From Halomonas sp. (GTDB lineage Bacteria; Pseudomonadota; Gammaproteobacteria; Pseudomonadales; Halomonadaceae), in assembly GCF_030457605.1 (NCBI RefSeq), contig NZ_JAKDUR010000002.1, positions 86,140 through 150,139 of the forward strand: a stretch of DNA of 64,000 bases, written 5' to 3'. The notes below the pieces were generated by a model. The model worked only from the letters and a program-made list of their open reading frames with translations, was not told where the DNA came from and made no database searches. Positions 24,577-33,644 of the stretch are shown piece by piece (the stretch's first letter is position 1; the number at the start of each line of letters is the position of its first letter). The position numbers and the translations under genes are program-made.

Positions 24577-25664
24577 CACGAGCGGCTGGCGTCCACGCCG
24601 GCATCGGCAAAGGTGGCCATCTCGCGCAGCATGGCGCAGGCGGCGTTCAGCAGCGGAAATGCCAGCGCCGCGCCGCTGCCCTCGCCCAGGCGCATGTCCA
24701 TGGTCAGTATCGGCTTGGCACGCAGGGCCTGCAGCGCCACGCCGTGGCCGGGCTCCAGCGAGCGGTGGCCAAACACCAGGTAGCCGCGCACGTCCGGGCA
24801 TATCTCGCAGGCAAGCAAAGCGGCCACGGTAGCGATAAAGCCGTCCACCAGGCAGGGTTTGCCCCGGGCCGCACCGGCCAGGTAGGCCCCCGCCATGGCC
24901 CCGATTTCCAGCCCGCCCACGCTTGCCAGCACCTCGACCGGGTCGCTGGTATCCATCCAGCGGGCGTCGATGGCGCGCTCGATCACGCTGATCTTGTGGG
25001 TCAGCTTCACGCTGTTGATGCCGGTGCCGGTGCCCACCACCCCGGACACCGGGTGGCCCGTCAGCACGGCAAGCATGGCGCTTGCCGCCGTGGTGTTGGC
25101 GATGCCCATCTCACCCACGATCAAGCAGCGACAGCCGGCATCAAAGGCGCGATTGGCGGCCTGAGCGCCGGCGTCCAGAGCCGCTACGGCGTCTTCACGG
25201 CCCATGGCCGGCTCGGTGAGCATGTTGCCGGTGCCCCGGCGTATTCTGGCGTTCACCACCGGGTTGTCGGCGCTGCCGGTGTCGGGCAGATCATTGGCCA
25301 CGCCCACGTCGACCACCTCAAGCCGCGCAGCAATACAGCGGGCAAAAGCGTTGATCGCCGCACCGCCGGCAGCAAAGTTGGCGACCATCTGCGCGGTAAC
25401 TTCCTGCCCGAAAGCCGACACGCCTTCAACCGCCACGCCGTGGTCGGCGGCAAACACAATGCACGCCGGCGGCATCACGTCGGGTTTGGCCTGGCCGGTG
25501 ATTGCGCTGAGCTGCACGGCAAGTGCCTCCAGGTCCCCGAGGCTGCCCGGCGGTTTGGTCAGCGTATCCAGGTAGGCGCGGGTGGCGTCTCCGGCAGCGC
25601 GGTCAACGGGACGAACGCGCTCCGCCAGCGCCTTGAGCACGGGCGCATCAGATAAAGGGGGCAT
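24576..25664 (-). CDS. cobT: Nicotinate-nucleotide-dimethylbenzimidazole phosphoribosyltransferase
   Basis: First gene of the cob operon, 362 residues (about 356 in Salmonella). It activates dimethylbenzimidazole to alpha-ribazole phosphate. Motifs: DTLTKPPGSLGDLE near the N-terminus, FAADHGVAVEGVSAFGQEVTAQMV, GEMGIANTTAASA, and FGHRSLEPGH with the downstream DMRLGEGSGAAL containing the catalytic glutamate. The start at 25664 follows GGAG; a longer frame upstream has no matching sequence. No cobalamin riboswitch was recognised in the 200 bp before it, in contrast to btuB. Confidence 0.94.
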   Translation of the reverse strand: MPPLSDAPVLKALAERVRPVDRAAGDATRAYLDTLTKPPGSLGDLEALAVQLSAITGQAKPDVMPPACIVFAADHGVAVEGVSAFGQEVTAQMVANFAAGGAAINAFARCIAARLEVVDVGVANDLPDTGSADNPVVNARIRRGTGNMLTEPAMGREDAVAALDAGAQAANRAFDAGCRCLIVGEMGIANTTAASAMLAVLTGHPVSGVVGTGTGINSVKLTHKISVIERAIDARWMDTSDPVEVLASVGGLEIGAMAGAYLAGAARGKPCLVDGFIATVAALLACEICPDVRGYLVFGHRSLEPGHGVALQALRAKPILTMDMRLGEGSGAALAFPLLNAACAMLREMATFADAGVDASRS

Positions 25665-25864
25665 GCATGGTCTCCGGACAGGCAAAACGGTGCATACCAT
25701 AGCAAAGCTGACGCCACGGCACCTAACCCTACGCGCCTTGACGTCGCCTACACAATGTCCCAGCTTGATAAGCGACGCACGATACTTGGCTCTGAAAGAC
25801 AATGACAAGAACGCCCGCAAGCCAAACAGCATCACCAGCCTGCGGGCAATCCAGGAGACCTACC

Positions 25865-27208
25865 ATGACGAAGCGCCACGGTGATTCCGAGACACGCGGC
25901 ATCCATGAGCTTTACGCTGAAAATCCTGAAACAGCCGACAAGCGGCTCTGGGACCGCGACGTCGATCCCACCAGCCGCCGCGGCTTTCTCAAGCGTTCAA
26001 GCCTGCTGGCCATGGCCGCCGCCGTAGGCGGCTCGATTCCTTTTGCCAGCCAAATGCCCGGCGGGCTGATCCCGGCCGCGTTGGCCCAGAGCAACGACGC
26101 CTTCAAGCTGAAAAGCAAGGATGGACTGACCGTTCTCAATGATCGGCCGATCAACGCCGAAACGCCGCCTCACCTTCTGGATGACGACATCACCCCCGCC
26201 AGGCACATGTTCGTGCGCAACAACGGCATTCCGCCGGCGATAGCGGACATCGATGCAGACACCTGGCAGCTCGAAATCGGCGGGGAATCCTGCAAAAACC
26301 CGCAGAGCTTCACCATTGCCGAGCTCAAGGAGAAGTTCAAACACCACACTTACCAGCTACAGGTGGAGTGTGGTGGCAATGGCCGTAGCGAGTTCGTGCC
26401 CTCGGCCAGCGGTAACCAATGGACGACCGGCGCAGTGGCCTGCCCGACCTTCACCGGGGTGCGCCTGCGCGATGTGCTTGAGGCCTGCGGCATTGCTGAC
26501 GACGCCGTCTATACCGGCAACTACGGCGCTGACGCCCATGCCAGCGACAACCCGGATAAAGATGCTATATCACGCGGCGTGCCCATTGAGAAAGCTCTGG
26601 AGGATGAATCGCTGATCGCTTGGGCGATGAATGGCGAAGACATACCTTATCTCAACGGCTATCCACTACGCGTCGTGTGCGGCGGCTGGCCGGGGTCGGT
26701 CTCGGGCAAGTGGTTAAAACGCATTGTCATCCGCAATCAAAAACACGACGGCACCAAAATGGCCGCGCCCTCCTATAGCGTACCCAAGCACCCCGTGGCT
26801 CCGGGCAGTCAGGTACCGCTGGAGGACTTCGTTACCATCCAGTCGATGCCAGTGAAGTCTCTGGTGACATTTCCGCAGTCCGGGATCAACCAGGCTCTTG
26901 GCGAAGCGATGACGGTACGCGGCCATGCCTGGGCCGGCGATCTGGCGGTGAAAAAAGTGCAGGTGTCCATCGACTTCGGGGCCACCTGGCACGACGCCGA
27001 ACTGAAGGCGCCGCCTAACCGCCTGGCCTGGCAGCGTTGGACCACCTCGGTCGAATTCCCCGAGCCCGGCTACTTTGAGGTCTGGGCCAGAGCCACCGAC
27101 GAAAACGGCCGCTCTCAGCCCATGGTGGTGCCGGGCTGGAACCCCAAGGGCTATCTCAACAACGCCTGCCACCGTATTGCAGTTCAGGTGACCCAGGAGG
27201 TTGCATGA
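25865..27208 (+). CDS. sorA: Molybdenum sulfite dehydrogenase, catalytic subunit
   Basis: A 447-residue sulfite-oxidase-family enzyme exported by the Tat system: SRRGFLKRSS at 38-47 starts the twin-arginine signal, and a hydrophobic stretch follows. The molybdopterin domain contains the molybdenum-coordinating cysteine, Cys169 in VECGGNGRS. Further family segments include RVVCGGWPGSVSGKWL and the C-terminal dimerisation domain (VRGHAWAGD, VSIDFGATWHDAEL, WARATDENGRSQP). The next gene is a cytochrome c, as in SorAB enzymes that oxidise sulfite in the periplasm. SoxC is a close alternative, but no sox genes are present. A CAGGAG site precedes the ATG. Confidence 0.88.
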   Translation: MTKRHGDSETRGIHELYAENPETADKRLWDRDVDPTSRRGFLKRSSLLAMAAAVGGSIPFASQMPGGLIPAALAQSNDAFKLKSKDGLTVLNDRPINAETPPHLLDDDITPARHMFVRNNGIPPAIADIDADTWQLEIGGESCKNPQSFTIAELKEKFKHHTYQLQVECGGNGRSEFVPSASGNQWTTGAVACPTFTGVRLRDVLEACGIADDAVYTGNYGADAHASDNPDKDAISRGVPIEKALEDESLIAWAMNGEDIPYLNGYPLRVVCGGWPGSVSGKWLKRIVIRNQKHDGTKMAAPSYSVPKHPVAPGSQVPLEDFVTIQSMPVKSLVTFPQSGINQALGEAMTVRGHAWAGDLAVKKVQVSIDFGATWHDAELKAPPNRLAWQRWTTSVEFPEPGYFEVWARATDENGRSQPMVVPGWNPKGYLNNACHRIAVQVTQEVA

Positions 27209-27585
27209 ATACCTTGTTTCAATGGGGCAAGGCAGCCCTGGTCGTCATGCTGATTGGCCTACCCACCGGCGCACTGGCTCAGGAAACCGACCCCGACACG
27301 GGTTTTATCAAGGCTGAAGGCTGGCAAGCGACCAAGGCCAACTGCACCGTCTGCCATTCCGCCAGGCTAGTTACCCAGAACAGTGGCTCGCGCAACCATT
27401 GGAAATCGCTGATCCGCTGGATGCAGAATACCCAGGGACTCTGGCAGTTCCAACCCGAGATGGAAGCCACCATCCTCGGCTACCTGGCCAGCAATTATGG
27501 ACCCAAGGAAGATGCCCGCCGCCCTCCTCTACCCAGAGCGCTAATGCCGGACAACCCTTACCCGACGGTATCCGACACCGATTAA
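27205..27585 (+). CDS. sorB: Cytochrome c subunit of sulfite dehydrogenase
   Basis: A 126-residue periplasmic monohaem cytochrome. A signal peptide ends at about residue 25 (GALA), the haem-binding motif CTVCH is at 47-51, and Met73 (IRWMQNTQG) is the likely axial ligand. It overlaps sorA by four bases. It would take electrons from the molybdenum subunit and pass them to the respiratory chain. Confidence 0.88.
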   Translation: MNTLFQWGKAALVVMLIGLPTGALAQETDPDTGFIKAEGWQATKANCTVCHSARLVTQNSGSRNHWKSLIRWMQNTQGLWQFQPEMEATILGYLASNYGPKEDARRPPLPRALMPDNPYPTVSDTD

Positions 27586-27593
27586 CACCGCCA

Positions 27594-27615
27594 AGGCCCC
27601 GCAAGGGGCCTATTT
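27594..27615 (+). terminator. Terminator-like stem-loop after sorAB
   Basis: A 7-bp stem AGGCCCC / GGGGCCT with a GCAA tetraloop lies 8 bases after the sorB stop. It is followed by ATTTGC, a weak T-run. Confidence 0.55.
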
Positions 27616-27688
27616 GCAGCAAGGTGGCGGCGACCATTTCGAGCCCATCAGCAAAGCCGGAAGCACGGACGATGAGATTTAGCGCCGT

Positions 27689-28348
27689 TTAATGATGGAA
27701 GCGGTCGGCGGCCTGTTTGGCCAACTCACGGATGCCGTCCCAGTCTTCGGCGTCAATCAGCGCTTTGGGCGTAAGCCAGGTGCCGCCGACGCACATGACG
27801 TTATCGAGCGCCAGATAGTCGCCGGCATTGTCGACGTTAATGCCGCCAGTAGGGCAGAAATGTGCCTCGGCAAGCGGTGCGCTAAAGGCCTTGAGCGCGG
27901 CCACGCCGCCGCTGGCCTCAGCGGGGAAAAACTTGAAACGGCGGTAGCCGTACTGCCAGCCGGTCATCACTTCGGAGACGCTGGCCACGCCCGGCAACAT
28001 CGGTACCGGGCTTTCAATACCATAGCGATACAGCGCTTCGGTCGCGCCCGGCGTCACTACAAAATCAGCCCCCGCCTGCTCGGCCTGACGGTACTGTGCC
28101 GGCGTGAGCACCGTCCCCACGCCAATGCTCGCTCCCGGCAGCGCTTCGCGAATACGCGCCACGGCATCAAGTGCGCAGGCGGTGCGCAGCGTGATCTCGA
28201 GCACCTGCAAGCCGCCTTCCACCAGCGCACGGGCAATGGGCACGGCATCTTCCAGCCGCTCAATGGTAATCACCGGCAACACTTCGGCCTTGAGGCAAAT
28301 GCTGTCGAGTTCGGCGGTACGCGTTGAGGGCAGCTGTTTATCAATCAT
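27689..28348 (-). CDS. eda: KDPG/KHG aldolase
   Basis: Class I aldolase that splits 2-keto-3-deoxy-6-phosphogluconate into pyruvate and glyceraldehyde 3-phosphate, the last Entner-Doudoroff step; 219 residues. The Schiff-base lysine is in RFKFFPAEA, with the LEITLRT, GVGTVLT and CPTGGI segments of the family. A GGAG site precedes the ATG. It is the last of a zwf-pgl-eda series but is separated from pgl by about 95 bp, enough for its own promoter. The 6-phosphogluconate dehydratase (edd) needed before it is not in this window. Confidence 0.95.
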   Translation of the reverse strand: MIDKQLPSTRTAELDSICLKAEVLPVITIERLEDAVPIARALVEGGLQVLEITLRTACALDAVARIREALPGASIGVGTVLTPAQYRQAEQAGADFVVTPGATEALYRYGIESPVPMLPGVASVSEVMTGWQYGYRRFKFFPAEASGGVAALKAFSAPLAEAHFCPTGGINVDNAGDYLALDNVMCVGGTWLTPKALIDAEDWDGIRELAKQAADRFHH

Positions 28349-28443
28349 TAAACGTCTCCAACGTAGTAGATATTATCATTATTCCAGTGTTCATCATGCC
28401 TGATTCAAGGGCATGGCGGCACATCAACAGGGCAACGTTGGCC

Positions 28444-29124
28444 TCAGGGTGCCCAGTAAATGGCCAGCGGGCAGGCGAGAAATGCGCGGATGGGCAGCTC
28501 GCGCGCATCATCCCCGGGCAGCGCTCGGGCCAGCACCTCGCGTTTATTATCGCCGGTAATGTGCAGAAAATGCCGCTGCGCACGGTGCAGACGGTCGGCC
28601 GAGAGCGTCATGCGCGGCTGATGCTGGCTGGGCGCGCGCACCGCCACCAGCGGCTCGCGGGTGGCAAGCGCCAGCTCAAGTTCGGGGCTGTCGGCAAATA
28701 ATGAGGCGGTATGGCCGTCGGTGCCCATGCCCAGCACCACGACACTTGCCGGCCAGCCAAGCGCCCCGATGCGTGCCGCTGCCTCTTCCACACCTTCTTC
28801 CGGCGTGCCAACAGTGGTTTTCAGGCCCACAAATCGCGCGACAGCGGCCTCGCTCTGCAGCAGCGTCTCGCGCACCAAACGGGCATTACTCGCGGGATCG
28901 CTTTCTTCTACCCAGCGCTCATCGGCCAGGGTGATGTCTACCCGCGCCCAGTCCAGCGGCATTGCCGCCAGCGCACGCAAAAACGCCACCGGCGTGCTGC
29001 CGCCGGAGACCACGAGCAACACGCGCGATTGATGGCGCAGGTCTTCTGCCAGGGCACTGGCCACGGCTTCGGCCAGCTGGTGCGCCAGCACTTCTCGGGG
29101 ATCACTCATGTCAGCACTCTTCAT
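28444..29124 (-). CDS. pgl: 6-phosphogluconolactonase
   Basis: A 226-residue DevB-type lactonase that opens 6-phosphogluconolactone. Motifs: VVSGGSTPVAFLRAL, DITLADERWVEESDPASN, and GMGTDGHTASLFADS, which is the catalytic region. Its ATG at 29124 follows directly on the zwf stop; an ATG at 29109 (MSDPREV) is an alternative start of the more usual length. Coupled to zwf. Confidence 0.93.
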   Translation of the reverse strand: MKSADMSDPREVLAHQLAEAVASALAEDLRHQSRVLLVVSGGSTPVAFLRALAAMPLDWARVDITLADERWVEESDPASNARLVRETLLQSEAAVARFVGLKTTVGTPEEGVEEAAARIGALGWPASVVVLGMGTDGHTASLFADSPELELALATREPLVAVRAPSQHQPRMTLSADRLHRAQRHFLHITGDNKREVLARALPGDDARELPIRAFLACPLAIYWAP

Positions 29125-29125
29125 A

Positions 29126-30631
29126 TCAGTAATCCTCGTACCAGCTGCGCCCGTCCTGGGTAATCATGGCGATGGAGGCCACCGGCCCCCAGGAGCCTGC
29201 GGGATAACGCCTGGGCGGCGTGCTGCGGGACTGCCAACTTTCACTCAGCTGCTCGCACCAGCGCCAGGCGTGCTCGACTTCATCCCGGCGTACAAACAGG
29301 TACTGCCGTCCTTTCATGACTTCCAGCAGCAGACGCTCATAGGCGTCGGGAATGCGCGCCTTGGGAAACGCATTGTTGAAATCCAGATGCAGCGGGCCGG
29401 GGCGCAGGCGCATGCCTTTATCCAGCCCGCTGTCCTTGGTCAGCACCTGCAACGCGATGCCTTCGTCCGGCTGCAGGCGGATCACCAGCTTGTTGGCCGC
29501 CAGGCTGCGTTGGTCGGGGTCGAAGATATAGTGCGGCTGCTGACGAAAGTGAATCACGATCTGGGAGAGCTTTTCCGGCAGGCGCTTGCCGGTGCGCAGA
29601 TAAAACGGCACCCCCGCCCAGCGCCAGTTGGCCACTTCGGTTTTCAGCGCGACGAAGGTTTCGGTATGACTTTGTGGATTCGAGCCGTCTTCCTCGAGAT
29701 AGCCCGGCACCGGCTGGCCATCGCTGGTGCCGGCAATGTACTGGCCGCGCACTACGTCGCGCTCCTGGGCTTCCGGCGTCAATGGCTTGAGCGCCTTGAG
29801 CACCTTGACCTTTTCATCGCGGATGGCGTCGGCGTCCAGATTGGAAGGCGGATCCATGGCAATCAGGCAGAGCAGCTGCAACAGGTGGTTCTGCACCATA
29901 TCGCGCAGCTGGCCGGCGTCGTCAAAATAGCCCCAGCGGCCTTCGATGCCGACTTTTTCAGCGACGGTAATTTCCACGTGGGAAATGTGGTTCTGGTTCC
30001 ACTGGTTGCCAAACAGCGGGTTGGCAAAGCGCAGCGCAATCAGGTTTTGCACCGTTTCCTTGCCCAAATAGTGGTCGATACGATAAATCTGCTTTTCGGG
30101 GAACACCTCGCCAATGGCATCGTTGACCGCGTTGGAGGATGCCAGATCATGCCCCACGGGCTTTTCCACCACCACGCGGTCGTGCTCGCCCAGGCTGCCG
30201 CTTTGCTGCAAATAGCCGCAAATATCGCCATAAAGCCGCGCCCCGACAGATAAATACACCACCATCGGCCGCGTGGCCGTGCCCCGCCAATCGCCCACGG
30301 CGGCATAGTCCGCCGCCTGGGTAAACTCCAACGGACTGTAATCCAATCGGCGTAAAAAACGCGTGCGGCTCTCGGCATCCTGCTCGTCATCTGTCAGGCG
30401 CGCCTCGAGGGCATCGGCTACCAGCTGGCGAAACGACGCCGTATCGTGGGCATGACGCGATAGCCCGAGAATCCGCGTGTCAGCGGCGAGCAGCGCTTCG
30501 CGGTCAAGCTGGTAAAGCGCGGGCAACAGCTTGCCCTGGGCAAGGTCGCCCAGCGCGCCAAACAGCGCCAGATCAATAGCATGGCTGGCATCGCCGAACG
30601 GTTCGGTTGATGCACTTCGGGGCTGGCTCAT
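29126..30631 (-). CDS. zwf: Glucose-6-phosphate 1-dehydrogenase
   Basis: A 501-residue dehydrogenase supplying 6-phosphogluconolactone and reduced cofactor. The coenzyme-binding fold shows [18 protein letters not shown], and the active-site signature is [13 protein letters not shown], with its catalytic His-Asp partners. [14 protein letters not shown] also fits the family. The start at 30631 follows AGGAG; an upstream extension would overlap gap and is rejected. It sits 52 bp after gap, so the four genes gap-zwf-pgl-eda may be transcribed together, with pgl coupled to zwf. Confidence 0.95.
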   Translation of the reverse strand: MSQPRSASTEPFGDASHAIDLALFGALGDLAQGKLLPALYQLDREALLAADTRILGLSRHAHDTASFRQLVADALEARLTDDEQDAESRTRFLRRLDYSPLEFTQAADYAAVGDWRGTATRPMVVYLSVGARLYGDICGYLQQSGSLGEHDRVVVEKPVGHDLASSNAVNDAIGEVFPEKQIYRIDHYLGKETVQNLIALRFANPLFGNQWNQNHISHVEITVAEKVGIEGRWGYFDDAGQLRDMVQNHLLQLLCLIAMDPPSNLDADAIRDEKVKVLKALKPLTPEAQERDVVRGQYIAGTSDGQPVPGYLEEDGSNPQSHTETFVALKTEVANWRWAGVPFYLRTGKRLPEKLSQIVIHFRQQPHYIFDPDQRSLAANKLVIRLQPDEGIALQVLTKDSGLDKGMRLRPGPLHLDFNNAFPKARIPDAYERLLLEVMKGRQYLFVRRDEVEHAWRWCEQLSESWQSRSTPPRRYPAGSWGPVASIAMITQDGRSWYEDY

Positions 30632-30683
30632 GGGCGCTCCTGTTGCCAAAAACAGTGAAAAACCGGGCGTTAAAAAAGCATCG

Positions 30684-31688
30684 TTACTCGTCGCATGCCT
30701 GCATGGCAAGGGCGGTATCCAGCATGCGGTTGGAAAAGCCCCATTCGTTGTCGTACCAGGCCATGACCTTGACCAGGCGACCGTTGACTCGAGTGTGGTT
30801 CTGATCAAATACGCAGGAATGGGCATCGTGGTTGAAGTCGATCGAGACCAGCGGCTGCGCGTTGACGGCCATGACGCCTGAGTGCTCCGCCGCCTGCGCC
30901 ACAATCGCATTGACTTCCGCGACGCTGGTATCTCGCGCCACGGTAAAGGTGACGTCGACAAGCGAGACGTTGATCACCGGCACGCGCACGGCGAGGCCGT
31001 CGAGCTTGCCGTCAAGCGCTGGCAGCACCTTGCCTACCGCCGCCGCGGCGCCGGTTTGGGTCGGAATCATCGACTGGGTAGCGCTGCGTGCGCGGTACGG
31101 ATCCTTGTGCCAGGTGTCCGACAGGTGCTGATCGTTGGTGTAGGCGTGAATGGTGGTCATCAGCCCGCTGTCAATGCCCAGCGCAGCGTCCAGCGTCTGG
31201 GCCAGCGGCGCCAGACAGTTGGTGGTGCAGGAGGCATTGGAGACCACCGTATGCGTCGCGCGCAGCATGTCGTCGTTTACCCCGAACACCACGGTGGCAT
31301 CAGCGTCGGGGCATGGCGCCGAAATCAGCACCCGGCGCGCACCGGCGGCAAGGTGGCCGGCGGCGGCCTCACGGCGGGTAAACAGGCCGGTGCATTCCAG
31401 CACGATGTCCACGTTATGCGCCTGCCACGGCAGCGCACAGGGATCGCGTTCGGCCAGCATCGCGATACGATCATCGCCTACGCTAATGCTTTGTTCGTCA
31501 TGGCTCACCGGCAGGTTAAAGTGGCCGTGCACGCTGTCGTGGCGCAGCAGGTGTGCGTTGAGCTCGGGGCCACCCAGGTCGTTGATTGCCACCACGCGAA
31601 CGTGCTCGCGGTAGCCGTTCTCATACAGCGCCCGCAAGACGTTTCGTCCGATCCGTCCAAAACCGTTAATGGCGATATTAAGTGTCAT
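30684..31688 (-). CDS. gap: Glyceraldehyde-3-phosphate dehydrogenase, Entner-Doudoroff-linked type
   Basis: Type I GAPDH, 334 residues. NAD-binding [15 protein letters not shown] opens the protein, the catalytic cysteine is Cys154 in SNASCTTNC, and the C-terminus has the [12 protein letters not shown] signature. The [24 protein letters not shown] and [14 protein letters not shown] segments resemble pseudomonad GAPDH encoded beside edd/glk. The [16 protein letters not shown] segment argues against erythrose-4-phosphate dehydrogenase. An AAGGA site precedes the ATG. It is divergent from mgsA, with 66 bp between. Confidence 0.93.
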   Translation of the reverse strand: MTLNIAINGFGRIGRNVLRALYENGYREHVRVVAINDLGGPELNAHLLRHDSVHGHFNLPVSHDEQSISVGDDRIAMLAERDPCALPWQAHNVDIVLECTGLFTRREAAAGHLAAGARRVLISAPCPDADATVVFGVNDDMLRATHTVVSNASCTTNCLAPLAQTLDAALGIDSGLMTTIHAYTNDQHLSDTWHKDPYRARSATQSMIPTQTGAAAAVGKVLPALDGKLDGLAVRVPVINVSLVDVTFTVARDTSVAEVNAIVAQAAEHSGVMAVNAQPLVSIDFNHDAHSCVFDQNHTRVNGRLVKVMAWYDNEWGFSNRMLDTALAMQACDE

Positions 31689-31754
31689 ATGCTTGTCCTT
31701 TCCGTGGCCGACAGTTATTCACTAGGCTCGCACACATTGATCAGGAGAAACATC

Positions 31755-32234
31755 ATGCATAATGCCCGACCTACCCGCCAGGCCACGCGTACTCTACCGG
31801 CGTGCAAGCGTATTGCCCTTATCGCCCATGACGGCAAGAAAAGCGAGCTTCTGGACTGGGCGAGTCGCTGGCAGGAAACGCTGCAGCAACATCAGCTGGT
31901 GGGTACCGGCACCACTGCCGGCAAGCTGAAAATGCACCTGGGACTGGAGGTTGAGGGGCTGATGAGCGGCCCGCTGGGCGGCGATCAGCAAATCGGCGCG
32001 CGGATTGCCGAGCAGGCACTGGACGTGCTGATTTTCTTCTGGGACCCCTTTGCTCCGCAGCCCCACGACCCGGACGTCAAGGCGCTGTTGCGCCTGGCCG
32101 CGCTATGGAACGTGCCGGTGGCGTGCAATGCCGCCAGCGCCGACTTCATTCTGTCATCCGGCTATCTGGCCCAAGACTATACGATGTCGATCCCCGATGC
32201 CGAATCTTGGGCCAGCGATCGCCGCGATGCATAA
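31755..32234 (+). CDS. mgsA: Methylglyoxal synthase
   Basis: A 159-residue enzyme turning dihydroxyacetone phosphate into methylglyoxal and phosphate, a relief valve when triose phosphates build up. It has KRIALIAHDGKKSEL, LVGTGTTAGKL (phosphate binding), SGPLGGDQQIGA with the catalytic Asp, and FFWDPFAPQPHDPDV, all diagnostic. An AGGAG site supports the start at 31755. Divergence from gap suggests linked control of triose-phosphate flux. Confidence 0.95.
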   Translation: MHNARPTRQATRTLPACKRIALIAHDGKKSELLDWASRWQETLQQHQLVGTGTTAGKLKMHLGLEVEGLMSGPLGGDQQIGARIAEQALDVLIFFWDPFAPQPHDPDVKALLRLAALWNVPVACNAASADFILSSGYLAQDYTMSIPDAESWASDRRDA

Positions 32235-32249
32235 ACGCAGCCATTGCGC

Positions 32250-33143
32250 TTATGCCACGCTCACCTGATAACCGGTAAATTTGCGCAGGTTGATCACGCC
32301 GGTATCCAGCATCAGATACTGGCCCTTGATGCCCTGCAGCACGCCTTCAACTCGCGGGGTTTTATCCAGATTGTGCGACACCACTCTGGCGGGAAACGTA
32401 CGTACCGGGTAGCTGAAGGTTTGCGTTCGGGCATCCAGCGGGCGAATGGCATCAACGCCGTGGGTATCGCGCAGCTTTTCCAGCCCCGGTGCGAACTGTG
32501 CCAGCAAACGGTCGCGCTCGGCGTGCAGGTCCAGCGTTTCCACCTCACCCTTGAGCATGGCGCGCCAGTTGGTACGATCAGACACGGCTTCTTTCAGCAG
32601 CACTTCGACAAATCCGGCCTGCTGGCGGGTGGCTACCTCGAGTATCGGCAACGCCTGAATCGCCCCCTGATCCAGCCAGCGGGTGGGCAGCTGGGTCTTG
32701 CGGGTAATCCCGACCTTGAGCCCTGACGAATTAGCCAGGTACACCACATGGGGCGTAAAGCAATGCTGCTCACCCCATTCGGGCTCACGGCAGGTGCCCT
32801 GAAAATAGTGGCACAGCTCGGGTTTGACGATGCACATATCACACCGCGCCAGACGCTTGAAGCACGGATAACAATGCCCCTGGCCGTAGCTTTTGCGGGT
32901 TTTCCGCCCGCAGTGCGAGCAGTGGATCTCACCAAGCCATTCAAGGCTCAGGAGTGTTCCGATGCGCGCATTCAGCCCGGCCTGTTGCTCGCCGACCCGC
33001 AACCGGTACTCCACAGTGCTGGCTGTATCAGGCCAGGCACCGGAAACCAGCGGTAACGTGGCCGCCTCGGCCACTTCAGCGCCAGGCACAGCGGCCATTT
33101 TTTGCAGCCCACCCGAGAGGATCTCAGCGGCCACGGGTAGCAT
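32250..33143 (-). CDS. DUF2797 family protein
   Basis: About 297 residues, of the DUF2797 family with no settled function. It contains a cluster of paired cysteines likely to bind zinc: HCSHCGRKT, HCYPCFKRLARCDMC and the GTCREPEWGEQHC segment, followed by VVYLANSSGLKVGITR, whose form recalls GIY-YIG-like folds. The start is uncertain; the ATG at 33143 overlaps the end of yeaC by 20 bases and fits the family N-terminus (GGLQKM). It is co-directional with yeaC. Confidence 0.8.
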   Translation of the reverse strand: MLPVAAEILSGGLQKMAAVPGAEVAEAATLPLVSGAWPDTASTVEYRLRVGEQQAGLNARIGTLLSLEWLGEIHCSHCGRKTRKSYGQGHCYPCFKRLARCDMCIVKPELCHYFQGTCREPEWGEQHCFTPHVVYLANSSGLKVGITRKTQLPTRWLDQGAIQALPILEVATRQQAGFVEVLLKEAVSDRTNWRAMLKGEVETLDLHAERDRLLAQFAPGLEKLRDTHGVDAIRPLDARTQTFSYPVRTFPARVVSHNLDKTPRVEGVLQGIKGQYLMLDTGVINLRKFTGYQVSVA

Positions 33144-33411
33144 CCTGGCCAAGTCCGGCCATCTCCGCAGAAACACCGCTGCCGTCGGCACCGGCACCGC
33201 AAGTGCGTTGACGCAAATAACCGACGCGATCTTCTTCGGGCACCCTGTTTTCCACTTCGTAACGCATGACCGCCTCCAGACACAGCTCGGTCTGCTCGGC
33301 CGTCAGCAGTTTGCCGTCCGGCCACTTTCTTAACGCGACCGCCTGCTTGAGGCTGGTATAGATTGACGGCGTCATCTGGCCGACCATTTTCTCGAAGGTC
33401 ATATCGCTCAT
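33124..33411 (-). CDS. yeaC: YeaC-like DUF1315 protein
   Basis: A small cytoplasmic protein of 95 residues from the DUF1315/YeaC family, function unknown. Typical segments are MTFEKMVGQMTPSIYTSLKQAVALRKWPDG and the EQTELCLEAVMRYE helix. GGAG lies 8 bases before the ATG at 33411. The last 30 residues (ending GLGQDATRGR) run past the usual family end and overlap the start of the DUF2797 gene. Confidence 0.82.
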   Translation of the reverse strand: MSDMTFEKMVGQMTPSIYTSLKQAVALRKWPDGKLLTAEQTELCLEAVMRYEVENRVPEEDRVGYLRQRTCGAGADGSGVSAEMAGLGQDATRGR

Positions 33412-33644
33412 GGCAAACTCCGGCGAGGTGGTATCCGCTGTCGGCAGCCGTACACAACGGCGCCCGTAAACCCGCCCAGCATACCATTGCGCTATACAAA
33501 AAAGTCCCGGGAAAAAAATCCCAACGCCCCCCCCTGACACCGGGGCCAGGGGGAACAGGACAAGACGGCGGGGAGTAGCACGCCCCAAAGACAGGGTTTG
33601 CATCCCCTGAATGAGGGCGACACGGATGCTTTGCAGGCGCAATC

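Noticed and set aside
30882..31754. A long in-frame extension upstream of mgsA
   Set aside because: It lies antisense to gap; the ATG at 31755 has an AGGAG site and gives the normal MgsA length.
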